A stretch of 64,000 nucleotides of DNA. It comes from Polyangiaceae bacterium (GTDB lineage Bacteria; Myxococcota_A; Polyangia; Polyangiales; Polyangiaceae). Of this stretch, positions 25,799-34,800 are shown piece by piece. How positions within the stretch are numbered: the first letter of the stretch is position 1; each line of letters starts with the position of its first letter. A program made the translations under genes and the position numbers. The notes under the pieces are model-generated. The model was not told where the DNA came from, did no database searches, and was given only the letters and a program-made list of their open reading frames with translations. The stretch spans positions 164,233 through 228,232 of the forward strand of contig JABSRN010000003.1 in NCBI GenBank assembly GCA_013214025.1, in the 5' to 3' direction.

Positions 25799-26211
25799 GC
25801 TCCCGGGCTACGGGCGACTCGTGTCCCCATGCCGGGAGCACGCTCTAGGCACTCGCGGAACGTCTAGACACATCGAGTGGTGCAAGCGCTCGGACCGATT
25901 AAGTTTCGCGAGCACACCCGCGGTGATGCGGGGTGTGCCATGCCGCGCCTGCGGTGGGGCTACCGCTGCCGAGGGTGGGACTGCGTCGTTGTTCTCTAGG
26001 GGCCCCCATTTGGGGGGACTAGCGAGAGTCGTTAATGTTAAATATTCTGGAGTTCTTGATGAATTTTATCAAGCACGATTTTGGCCACTAAGGCATGAGC
26101 GGCTTAATATTTGAGCCGTTCCGCTTGAGGCGGAAGAAGGACTTGTCGTGAATCCCACGATACGTCGGGTGGGTGAGCAATGCGTCGCGTTGGTCGTGAA
26201 TGGAGATATGC
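25799..26211. other. Long leader/intergenic region with hairpins between lipoprotein paralogues
   Basis: 413 bases with no gene. It holds three inverted repeats: 25912-25938 (GCACACCCGC / GCGGGGTGTGC), 25951-25966 (GCGGT / ACCGC) and 25996-26022 (CTAG...CCCCC-ATTT-GGGGG...CTAG). None has a following U-tract, so termination of the first gene is uncertain. After 26035 the sequence turns AT-rich and contains the shared upstream element. GGAG at 26202-26205 serves the ATG at 26212. Confidence 0.55.
26075..26088 (+). promoter_or_regulatory. Shared upstream element, copy 2
   Basis: Exact copy of the 14-base sequence at 24829-24842, in the same orientation and at a similar distance from the start codon (ATG at 26212). 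It sits inside the AT-rich stretch most likely to contain the promoter. Confidence 0.45.
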
Positions 26212-27099
26212 ATGAAACTGTTGAATTGGACTGTACCTTTGTTTGCCCTATTGACTGTCGGTTGCTCCGAGGGAGCGGTAGTTTCTGGGGAGGGTGAGAT
26301 CGCCCAACTGGAGCAGGGTTTGGCTGCGCCGTATCTTTTGTTCAACGGACAAGATCTCGAAGTAGATCTTCTGAAGGGATTCAGGCTCAAGCTGTGGGCG
26401 AATATTCAGTTTCTCGGAAACGACTTTCAAACCGGTGAAGACACGATCGTCATCGAATACGTCGGACAGAAGCAAGACATCTCCGGCGCCGTCTTGATAT
26501 CGGATGGGCCGGTCATCATTGACACCATCGACGTTGTTCGAGACCCGGCGCTGCCTGAGGACGATGTCGGTAAGGTATTTCAGTACAAGATCGATTTGAA
26601 CCACGCTGCGTTCAAATTCTCGCCCTTCGCTGACGCCTACGGAGCGATTCGTATACGAACGCTCAATGGGGCGAATTTCAGCGCGACCGTCAAAGAGAAC
26701 AAGAAATCGATCTTTCCGCTCACCTACAACGACCCGATCTTCGACGACGAAATCCCGCTGCAAGGCAACCGCTACAAGATCCCCTATCTTGCCGAGAAAG
26801 GGACGAAGCTGACCGATATGTCTGTGCTGGTAACCCTGGTGCGGACTCAGTTCCCAGGGGACACGTCTTGTAACGTTACGGTGAGCAATGAGTCGACACC
26901 TGCCGGCCAAGACATCTCCGTTGATGTGTTGCCCAACTACACGGTTCAGTTCAAGACGGATGAATTGGGCTGGGACCTATCTGACGGCGGATGGATTTCG
27001 GTTTCCGCCAACGACGGCTGCCGGCTCAACGTGTCGGGTGTGATCAACCGCGGGTCTAAGACCTACCGGGCGCGCCCCATCGGCGATTACGTTCCCTGA
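26212..27099 (+). CDS. Lipoprotein, second of a tandem paralogous pair
   Basis: 295 residues from ATG 26212, chosen over an in-frame ATG 12 bases upstream because GGAG overlaps that one. Signal peptide with lipobox LLTVGC (C18). Alignable by eye with the preceding gene along its length: EYVGQKQDISGAV, FKFSPFADAYGAIRI, KENKK, IPYLAEKGTKLTDMSVLVTL, GDTSCNVTV and VINRGSKTYRARPIG. It is longer mainly through an insertion near residues 105-125. Both Cys positions are kept. Unknown family and role; exported. A strong intrinsic terminator follows 30 bases after the stop. Confidence 0.87.
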   Translation: MKLLNWTVPLFALLTVGCSEGAVVSGEGEIAQLEQGLAAPYLLFNGQDLEVDLLKGFRLKLWANIQFLGNDFQTGEDTIVIEYVGQKQDISGAVLISDGPVIIDTIDVVRDPALPEDDVGKVFQYKIDLNHAAFKFSPFADAYGAIRIRTLNGANFSATVKENKKSIFPLTYNDPIFDDEIPLQGNRYKIPYLAEKGTKLTDMSVLVTLVRTQFPGDTSCNVTVSNESTPAGQDISVDVLPNYTVQFKTDELGWDLSDGGWISVSANDGCRLNVSGVINRGSKTYRARPIGDYVP

Positions 27100-27128
27100 G
27101 GAACCCGAGTGGGCCTTCGGGCTCTCAG

Positions 27129-27162
27129 AAACTAGGCCGGCACCACCAGTGCCGGCTAGTTT
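27129..27162 (+). terminator. Rho-independent terminator after lipoprotein pair
   Basis: AAACTAG-g-CCGGCAC / GTGCCGG-CTAGTTT forms a 14-bp stem with one bulged G and a five-base loop (27144-27148), followed by CGTTTGTC. A strong hairpin in the right place, 30 bases past the stop. Confidence 0.85.
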
Positions 27163-27202
27163 CGTTTGTCGGGGACCCCGTTCAACCCTTAGGTGACGTC
27201 AA

Positions 27203-28033
27203 TTGACTCAAGCGAAACACGCGCCCTGGCGAAAGAAGATGTATGTGATCATCTTCGAGGCCGACACGCCGGCGGGCAAATCCTTCGACGTCTGCCTGCT
27301 GATTGCCGTGTTGGTGAGCGTGCTGGTTGTAATGCTGGAGACGGTGGAGAGCGTCGAGGCTGAGCACCGCACGGCCCTTCTGTTAGCGGAGTGGAGCTTC
27401 ACCGTGTTGTTTTCGGCCGAATACATTATGCGGCTGATCTCGGCACCGCGAGCCGGAAAATACGCCCTCAGCTTTTTTGGCTTGGTTGATTTAGCGTCCA
27501 TTCTGCCCGCATTTGTCGGCCTGATGTTCCCTGGGGCGCAGTCCTTGAGAGTGGTGAGAGCGTTCCGCCTGATTCGAGTCTTCCGTGTGTTCAAGCTCGT
27601 TCGATTCCTCGGGGAGGAGCGGGCGCTCCGCGCGGCTCTTCAGGCGAGCTTGTACAAGATTACGGTGTTTCTTGGCGCCGTGCTCTCGGTCGCACTCACC
27701 ATGGGCGCGGTAATGTACTTCATAGAAGGCGAAGCTTCGGGCTATACCAGTCTGCCCAAGGGCATGTATTGGGCGGTTGTCACGATCACTACGGTTGGCT
27801 ACGGCGACATTGCGCCGGAGACTCCGGCGGGGCAGTTCGTTGCGGGCGTGTTGATGCTCATTGGCTACGGCGTGTTGGCGGTGCCAACAGGCATCGTAAC
27901 GGCCGAGATGACACGTCAGTCTCTACTCCCGCCGCCGCGGCGCCGATGCTCTGCGTGCGGGCTCGGGAGGCATGATGCCGACGCCAAGTTTTGCAAAGCC
28001 TGTGGGCGTTCAATGATTTCCCAGTCCGCCTAA
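27203..28033 (+). CDS. Voltage-gated potassium channel with C-terminal zinc ribbon
   Basis: 276 residues from a TTG with AGGTG upstream; an ATG at 27239 (MYVIIFEADTPAGKSFD) is a plausible alternative. It has the six-helix Kv layout: S1 near residue 29, the S4 sensor RVVRAFRLIRVFRVFKLVRF with repeated Arg, and the pore with selectivity filter TTVGYGD before S6 (VLMLIGYGVLAVPTGIV). The tail ends in a C-x2-C-x11-C-x2-C zinc ribbon (SACG...FCKACG), unusual compared with minimal bacterial Kv channels. Probable potassium channel in the inner membrane. Confidence 0.93.
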   Translation: MTQAKHAPWRKKMYVIIFEADTPAGKSFDVCLLIAVLVSVLVVMLETVESVEAEHRTALLLAEWSFTVLFSAEYIMRLISAPRAGKYALSFFGLVDLASILPAFVGLMFPGAQSLRVVRAFRLIRVFRVFKLVRFLGEERALRAALQASLYKITVFLGAVLSVALTMGAVMYFIEGEASGYTSLPKGMYWAVVTITTVGYGDIAPETPAGQFVAGVLMLIGYGVLAVPTGIVTAEMTRQSLLPPPRRRCSACGLGRHDADAKFCKACGRSMISQSA

Positions 28034-28151
28034 AAAGAGTCTTCGCTTCCCTCGAAAAGCGACTGAAAGAACTGCTCAGGAGCGCGGTGAGGCCATTTCG
28101 TAACACCCACGGGGGCTTGAAGCGTGTGCGGGCAAGCGTCATACTTCCGCC

Positions 28152-28772
28152 ATGTCAAAAGTAGTGGTTCCCCGTCCCGAAGAAGCCTGGCCCGGCCGCG
28201 CGCAGGCCCTCTCCGTGCCCGACAAACATTTTGTCAACGCCGCCTCGATGCAAGGCCCATTTCCGGGAATGGAATTCGCGATGTTCGGGCTGGGTTGTTT
28301 TTGGGGGGCCGAGAGAAAGTTCTGGCAACTGTCGGGGGTCGTTAGCACGGCGGTTGGATACGCGGCGGGGCACACACCGAACCCCACCTACGAAGAGGTC
28401 TGCAGCGGGAGGACAGGGCACAACGAAGTCGTCCGCGTAGTCTTCGACCCCGGCGTCATCTCATTCGGCGAGCTGCTGACCATTTTTTGGGAGAGCCACA
28501 ATCCGACCCAGGGCATGCAGCAGGGCAATGACGTGGGTACCCAGTATCGATCGGGTATCTATTCGTATTCAGCCGAGCAACAATCCTTAGCTGAAAAAGG
28601 CGCAGCTGGGTACGGGGCTGCGCTTAGCGCCAAGGGCTTTGGTGCTATCAGCACGGAGTTGCTCTCCGCCCCTGAATTCTACTTCGCGGAAGAATACCAC
28701 CAGCAGTATCTCGCCAAAAATCCGGGTGGCTACTGTGGGCTGGGCGGCACCGGGGTCAGCTGCGCGGTCTAA
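28152..28772 (+). CDS. msrA: Peptide methionine sulfoxide reductase MsrA
   Basis: Repairs (S)-methionine sulfoxide in proteins. 206 residues; the catalytic motif GCFWGAE holds C49, and the long N-terminal arm (48 residues before it) resembles the E. coli-type enzyme. Other signatures are [27 protein letters not shown] and [19 protein letters not shown]. Resolving cysteines C195 and C204 sit at the C-terminus. Cytosolic, no signal peptide. No msrB in the window. Stands alone between a channel gene and a convergent cupin. Confidence 0.97.
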   Translation: MSKVVVPRPEEAWPGRAQALSVPDKHFVNAASMQGPFPGMEFAMFGLGCFWGAERKFWQLSGVVSTAVGYAAGHTPNPTYEEVCSGRTGHNEVVRVVFDPGVISFGELLTIFWESHNPTQGMQQGNDVGTQYRSGIYSYSAEQQSLAEKGAAGYGAALSAKGFGAISTELLSAPEFYFAEEYHQQYLAKNPGGYCGLGGTGVSCAV

Positions 28773-28895
28773 TCGCGCGACGGCGTCTCGGTGTCGTGAT
28801 TGGGGTTTCGACACGCCACCGAATTTATCGAGGAGATTGTCGATTCTTTAGGAATAGTTCTTTCTTTGTTGAGTCGAGCCGCGGGCTGGCAACGC

Positions 28896-29198
28896 TTAGC
28901 TGCTGACGATAAACATCTCTACAGTGTGGTCTTCCACATTCCGTGCTTGATGACGCGTACCGGCATCAATGGTGCAAGCGTTACCCGCGCTAACGGTGAT
29001 TGTTCCGTGATCCTCAATGCTGAGTTCGAGACTTCCCGCGATTACGTGAATGATATGACCGTTCGGGCACCACGAGGGGTCTTCGAAGCTGGGTTCAAAG
29101 CGAAGTAGCGTAACGCTGCCGACGTTCTTTTTCGTCTCTAGCGGATGGTTGCCCGGCTGCCAGTCCAGTTTGTCGAAGGCAATGAGCTGATGTCCCAT
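28896..29198 (-). CDS. Small cupin-domain protein
   Basis: 100 residues forming a single beta-barrel cupin. The metal-binding region reads CPNGHIIHVIAGSLELSIED (motif 1, with two His) and IDAGTRHQARN (motif 2, one His), so a metal site is likely. Its function as an enzyme or sensor cannot be told from sequence. Convergent with msrA. Confidence 0.85.
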   Translation of the reverse strand: MGHQLIAFDKLDWQPGNHPLETKKNVGSVTLLRFEPSFEDPSWCPNGHIIHVIAGSLELSIEDHGTITVSAGNACTIDAGTRHQARNVEDHTVEMFIVSS

Positions 29199-29359
29199 GG
29201 CTTGGGTATAGAAAAAGAGACGGCTTCTGGCCCACTAGCGTGGAGGTGCTTGAGCGATTTGAGTAGGGAAGGGCTCAGAGGGTGTCGGCCGGACTCATGG
29301 CGGGCTTGCGCATGGGGCTCGGATTGGCGAAGCTCAGCGCCTAAACCAAGGAGTGGCGC

Positions 29360-29965
29360 GTGTCATCGACCCAACTGACTAGTTTTTTGTTTTTGTTTGT
29401 GACCTCGTCACTACTGCCAGCTGTCGCTAACGCTCAGATCAAGTCACCCAACGCTCACGTTGACTACTCTGTCGAGCTTGAGCCGCAGATCCTGTTCGAC
29501 TTCATTGGCCATGATGCATTCGGGCTCGGTGTCCGTGCGGGCATTGAAGTCGCAGATCCTGCTTTTATCCCATCCATCAACAACACGATCGCCATCGACG
29601 TCGGCTTAGGGGTCATGGACCGCGACACCTGCCGTGGTTGGAACAACGGCAGGTGGAACAACGGCAACAACAACTACTACTACAACGGCTGGAACAACTG
29701 CCCCGGCACGACTTGGATTGGCGTTCCGGTTGATCTGCAGTGGAATTTTTGGTTTCACAAAAACTGGTCCGCTTTTGGCGAGGCTGGGCTGGTGCTGGAG
29801 CACTGGAGTGGCTGGGAAGCGAACGGCTTCGAGCAAGATGGCGACTTCGATGTCGATCCCAACTTTGGTGTCGGCGGTCGTTACATCTTCAACAGTGGCA
29901 CTATGGGACTGGTCATGAGGATTAATTCCATGGCTCACAGTTTCGGCTTCGCGTTCTACCTGTAG
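29360..29965 (+). CDS. Outer-membrane beta-barrel-like protein with Asn/Trp/Tyr-rich loop
   Basis: 201 residues from a GTG preceded by AGGAG. Sec signal peptide (LFLFVTSSLLPAVANA) with cleavage after ANA. The mature part alternates polar and aromatic residues and ends in Phe-Tyr-Leu (SFGFAFYL), as outer-membrane barrels often do. An insert around residues 93-112 (GWNNGRWNNGNNNYYYNGWN) is extremely rich in Asn, Trp, Gly and Tyr, encoded by a repetitive AAC/TAC stretch. The flanking Cys pair (DTCRGWN and NNCPG) could close the loop by a disulfide. Function unknown. Confidence 0.8.
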   Translation: MSSTQLTSFLFLFVTSSLLPAVANAQIKSPNAHVDYSVELEPQILFDFIGHDAFGLGVRAGIEVADPAFIPSINNTIAIDVGLGVMDRDTCRGWNNGRWNNGNNNYYYNGWNNCPGTTWIGVPVDLQWNFWFHKNWSAFGEAGLVLEHWSGWEANGFEQDGDFDVDPNFGVGGRYIFNSGTMGLVMRINSMAHSFGFAFYL

Positions 29966-29992
29966 ATCGCCACCCGACTTCGCGTTCGGCGT

Positions 29993-31867
29993 TTAGTGTG
30001 TCGGGGCCCCCCAGAGGGCATCCGCTAATCCTGACGCGCGGCTGATCCGCTGGCGAACCGCGGCGTTGATAACGGCGATCGGGGCGAAGAGCTCCACGCT
30101 GAGTTTGGCGCGGGTGATCCCGGTGTAGAGCAGCTCTCGCGTAAGCATCGGTGAGACGGTATCCGTCAACAGTAGACTGACCTTGTCGAATTCGGATCCT
30201 TGGCTCTTGTGAACCGTCATTGCGAAAGCCGTTTCGTGCTGGGGGAGGCTAGCGGGCGCGAATTGCCGGAGGGGCGCCCCGGCCACGCCGCGGAAAAAGG
30301 CTGCAGGTCGCTTGAAGTCTGTCCCGTGCACGATGATTCCGATGTCTCCGTTGTAGAGATCGAGCCGGTAGTCGTTTGCTGTGATCATGATGGGGCGTCC
30401 ATCGTAGAACGGATCGCTTCCCTGGAGGATCCCGGCATCCATCAGACTGCGTTCGATGAGCTCGTTGGTGGCGATGACACCTCGCCTGCCGCTGCGGTGA
30501 GCGCACAGCACCCGGTATCGATCGAGAGCGTCGAGTCGGTGCTCTGGGGTCAGCTCTCGAACTCCACTGTAGGCTTTCACAACGGAGCGTCTAAGCTCGG
30601 CTGGCAGCTCATGACCGATGCCGAGATCGTAGAGTGCTGCGTCCCGGTGTTGTTTGAATGCTTCTCCCACAGCCGTCGTGTTCCCGGTGTTTACCCCTTG
30701 GGCTAGCGCATTGATTCCACTGCCATCTTGGTAGCGGCGGCTGCGGTCGAGGTGGATACGGCAATCCCAGATGCCTTCGGTGGTTGGCCCCGCGGGGAAT
30801 TCTTCGCTTGCGCAGATCGGAGCCAAGCGTTTGACGAAGGGGTCGGAGTAAGGCGTGGAGCGGCTGCCGCCGAAGATGTTGCCGAGGATGGCGCCGGCCT
30901 CGACGGAGGCGAGTTGCTCCTTGTCACCGAGCAAAATCACCCGGGCGTCGTCGGGGACGGCATCGAGCAACTTGCACATGAGAGCGAGATCGACCATCGA
31001 TGCCTCGTCGACGATCACGATGTCGGTGTGCAATGGGTTGTCTGCGTTGTGGCGAAAGCGAGTGGGCGTTCTCGGCAAGTAGCCCAGGGCGCGGTGAATA
31101 GTGCTCGCTTCGGTGGGCAACATCGCGGCGATATCGGCCGAGACGTCGAGTCCCGGGATACCGGATTGAATTGATGAGCCGAGGCGCTGGGCAGCCTTTC
31201 CAGTTGGGGCTAGTAGCGTCGCGGAAAAAGCAGTCCCTCGATGCAGGGCCTGCTCCGCGAGCAGTGCCAGAATACGTGTGGCAGTGAACGTTTTTCCGGT
31301 TCCCGGCCCCCCCGATATGACGCTGAGATTTTGCAGTAGCGCGATCAGGCACGCGGTTCGCTGCTTGTCGTCGGGATCGGCATTGGGAAATAGTCGCGTT
31401 AGCCCGCTACGCAGTGTGGGGAGATCCCACCCTGGCGCACGGTCGACGCGCCGAAGCAGGTTCGTGCTGAGGGCAGATTGATACTCGGCATATCGGTGGA
31501 GGTAAAGCCGACCGGCAGTGTCGAGTACCCAGGGGCGTCCGTCGTCGGGGCTCTCGCCGACGAGAGCGGATGCACGAAGCGTTTTCAGCCAGTGAGACAA
31601 CTGGGGCAAGGCCGCTGGCTGAGTGCGCTCGTCCGCTCCACCGCCGAGCCCGTCTTGACAAATGCGGCTCAAATCGGCGCAGACGTGACCCAGCCGAACC
31701 GCGCGGCTCGCGAGCGCCAAGCCGAGCTGTACTGTCGGTGATTCTTCGCCGGCTATCCGGCAGAGGTGCTGCACTTGGTACTGGTCCAAACGGGAAAGCA
31801 CGCCGGCGTCTGCCAGCGCCTGGAGATCACCGATGCCCGAAGTTGAGTCACCATGCGGAGCTGTCAT
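29993..31867 (-). CDS. recD: Exodeoxyribonuclease V subunit RecD
   Basis: 5'-3' helicase and regulatory subunit of RecBCD, which resects double-strand breaks for recombination. 624 residues, normal length. Superfamily 1B helicase motifs are present: Walker A SGGPGTGKTFTATRIL, IVDEASMVDLALM (motif II), LLGDKEQLASVEAGAILGN, and AMTVHKSQGSEFDKVSLLL near the C-terminus. Its ATG overlaps the recB stop (ATGA, 31864-31867), so it is the last gene of a coupled recC-recB-recD operon. Confidence 0.97.
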   Translation of the reverse strand: MTAPHGDSTSGIGDLQALADAGVLSRLDQYQVQHLCRIAGEESPTVQLGLALASRAVRLGHVCADLSRICQDGLGGGADERTQPAALPQLSHWLKTLRASALVGESPDDGRPWVLDTAGRLYLHRYAEYQSALSTNLLRRVDRAPGWDLPTLRSGLTRLFPNADPDDKQRTACLIALLQNLSVISGGPGTGKTFTATRILALLAEQALHRGTAFSATLLAPTGKAAQRLGSSIQSGIPGLDVSADIAAMLPTEASTIHRALGYLPRTPTRFRHNADNPLHTDIVIVDEASMVDLALMCKLLDAVPDDARVILLGDKEQLASVEAGAILGNIFGGSRSTPYSDPFVKRLAPICASEEFPAGPTTEGIWDCRIHLDRSRRYQDGSGINALAQGVNTGNTTAVGEAFKQHRDAALYDLGIGHELPAELRRSVVKAYSGVRELTPEHRLDALDRYRVLCAHRSGRRGVIATNELIERSLMDAGILQGSDPFYDGRPIMITANDYRLDLYNGDIGIIVHGTDFKRPAAFFRGVAGAPLRQFAPASLPQHETAFAMTVHKSQGSEFDKVSLLLTDTVSPMLTRELLYTGITRAKLSVELFAPIAVINAAVRQRISRASGLADALWGAPTH

Positions 31868-34800
31868 CGTTGTGCCCCGATCTCGGACGGCGGGAATGCG
31901 AATAGGGCGGAAAGGGCTTCGAGCCGTGCCTGGGGTGGCTTCTCGAAGTACACGCCTCGTGGCGGCGCAGCTCCGGGTTTCATGCCTTTAATGAACAAGT
32001 ACAGGATGCCGCCGAAGTGAGTGTCGTAGTCGTAGCCGGGTTGACGAGATTGTAGGTAACGGTGAACCGCGACACTGTAGAGGTGGGACTGAAGATAGTA
32101 GTGCCCGTGGCTCATCGCGTGCTGGAGCCGCGGCAAGTCGTAGTCATCCACGTGGTCGCCGAGATGGTTCGTCTTGTAGTCCGCGACGTACCAGCGGCCG
32201 TCGCGGCGGAACACCAAATCGATGTATCCCTTGAGCAGGCCTTCAAGAGGCAAGAACGGCAAGCTAGCCAATCTGGCGGCGTAGTTGGGGAGAAGTTCCG
32301 GACTGGGGTGATCTGCGAAGGCACGGCCGACGTGTTCCGGCGACAGCGAGTTCGCTGCGCCCGTGCCGATGGACTGGGCCGGCATAAAAAATTCCATTTC
32401 GTTGAGACGGTCACTATTGGGAATATCGCCGAGAGCGAAGGGGGCGGAACCTGGCGCCCTAGCCGTGTTCAACGGAGTTCCCAGGCATTCGTCCATTGCA
32501 GTCTGTACTGTTCGCGCGGTGTCGAGAGGAAAACCGAAGCTCTTCAATCCCGCGTTGATTCGATTGGCAGTCGCTTCGTCGTCGCTGCTCTGGAAATCCG
32601 TGTGTTCGAAGAGTTCATGAAAAAAGTTTCCGGCTTCGGCACCCCGCGGAAAATCGATCAAGGTAATTGGTGACGCTGACGGCGCCGTTGCCACCAGCGC
32701 TGCCGAGGTGGCTTCGGACGCAGCCGACTGATCGTGCTCGCGCCCTTCCGAGCCGTCGAGCTGAGAAGCTCCCTGACTGAGACTCGAGAAACTAGCAATG
32801 CGTTCCCACCGGCTGACTCTTTTGTATACCGAGCGAGCCTGCAGGGTCGATGCCGACGCGAGCCCGGCAGTCGGCTGCGGGGCTGCGCCCAAGCCCCCCA
32901 CTTGACGCACGCTGATGCTGCCTTCGGATCGGAGCACCAGGCGCTCGAGATCCTCTAGCAGTTCGACGTCGGGGCGCTGCTTGAGCGTATTCTTGAGGGC
33001 AGCGGCATGGAGCGGCCCCTCTGTGTCTCTGGGATGAAGCAACAGGCGAAGTGCCGAAGTCTCCATACTGTCGATCGATGCCCACAATATGATCAAGCGG
33101 TGCTTTGCCCGCGTGAGGGCGACGTAGAGCACCCTCAGGTTCTCCGCCAATTTTTCTAGCTCGGCTTGATTGCGGTGCCCCTCATACTCCTTGCTGTCGG
33201 TCAATACATCGAGGTTGAGGCTGAGGCTGTCCTCCGCCGTGGGATCATGGAACGAGAGAGCGCCTTTTTCACTGGGGTGAAGCAGAGCGCCGTCCCACAG
33301 GTAGGGGCAGAACACGATGGGGTATTCCAGGCCCTTGCTCTTGTGCACGGTCGTGATCTTGACGGCCCGGGCATCGCTTTCCAGTCGAACCTGGGCATGT
33401 TCCGGGGCAACGCGATGGTGGTTCCGCTGGAGCTCGAGCCACTTGAGTACGCCCGCAGGCCCAAGATGGGATTCTGACGCCTCCGTGTGCATCAGTTCCA
33501 TCAGATGCAACAAATTGGTGACCCGGCGCTCACCGGAACGATGAGCCAGCAGCCGGGGAAGAACGTTGGCGTCTTCTAATAGCGCACGAAACATCGGAAC
33601 GAAGCCTCGGCTCTGCCAAACCAGCTGGAGGCGACGGAACAGTTCTCCCCAGGACTGCCAGAGTTCGGGGTCTGACTCGAAAGCGTTCAGGTCCTCAACG
33701 CTGACCCCGACGGTTTCCGTGCTCAGGGCACGCTTGAGGTGAAATACGCTGCTCGGCTCCAACACGGCGCCAAGAATGCGAGAGAGTTCCACCGCCTCGG
33801 GACTATCAAAGACGCTTTCATCCCCCAAGACGACTGACGCGATGCCCAGGGAGCGCAGCCCTGCTTGAATTGCAAAACATTGCTTGTTGGTTTGAGTCAG
33901 TATGGCGATGTCGCCGGCCTGAGGAGTCTGACCGTGCAGTTGAGCCGTCCCGGTGAGCAGCTCCGCGATTTCATGGGCCACCAATCGAGGGATATCAATT
34001 TGGCGCTTGGAGAGAGGGGTCGGCTTGGAGGGCGCGGGTGATCCGTCGGGCCGCAATGCGTCCCGCGATACGAACAGTAGTTCGAGCCCGACCGCCCGGG
34101 TGCCCTCGTCGGTAGACCAGGCAGGCTTGGCCTCGGGCCGAGCTTCCACGTGGGGGTAGGTGATGCCCGGCAACAAGAAGGGGCGCGCTCTACGTTCTGC
34201 TGTCGTGTACAGCGCTTCGACCGCACGCACCACGGCGGGATCGGAGCGGTAGTTGACCCCCATGCTGAAGCGACGCTCGGCCGGCGCCTGACGAACCGCG
34301 TTCAAATACGAATAAATGTCTGCGCCTCGGAAGGCGTAGATCGCTTGTTTGGGATCGCCGATCAAGAACAGCGGAAGCCCAGTCCCGGCGTATACGGTAT
34401 CGAATATTTCGAACTGGATCGGGTCCGTGTCTTGGAACTCGTCGATCAAAGCCGCGCGGTAGCGATGACGGATCAACGAGACCAGTTCTTTGCCATTGTC
34501 TGCTGTGACGGCGCGGTGCAGTTCACTCAATAAATCGTCGAAAGAGAGCCGTGAAAGATTGGCCTTTCGCTGCGGCAGCTCGGTCTGGCAGTAGTCGATT
34601 AGGCGCTTCTTGAATGCGATGGCCGCGTGTCGTGACGCCTCACGGTGGGCTTGTAGCTGCTCCAGCAGCGCATCCGCGTTCGAGAAAAACGGATGGTCCG
34701 GAGGCGGTCCCTTTTCCGAGAGCGCCGGAGTACAAAAACGCTGCAGGAGCGTCAGAAACTCCGAATCGCTATCTGGCGCGGCTTCCAGTCGGGCACTCAA

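Noticed and set aside
30200..30706. 168-codon + strand frame inside recD
   Set aside because: Antisense to a well-conserved helicase gene and lacking independent features.
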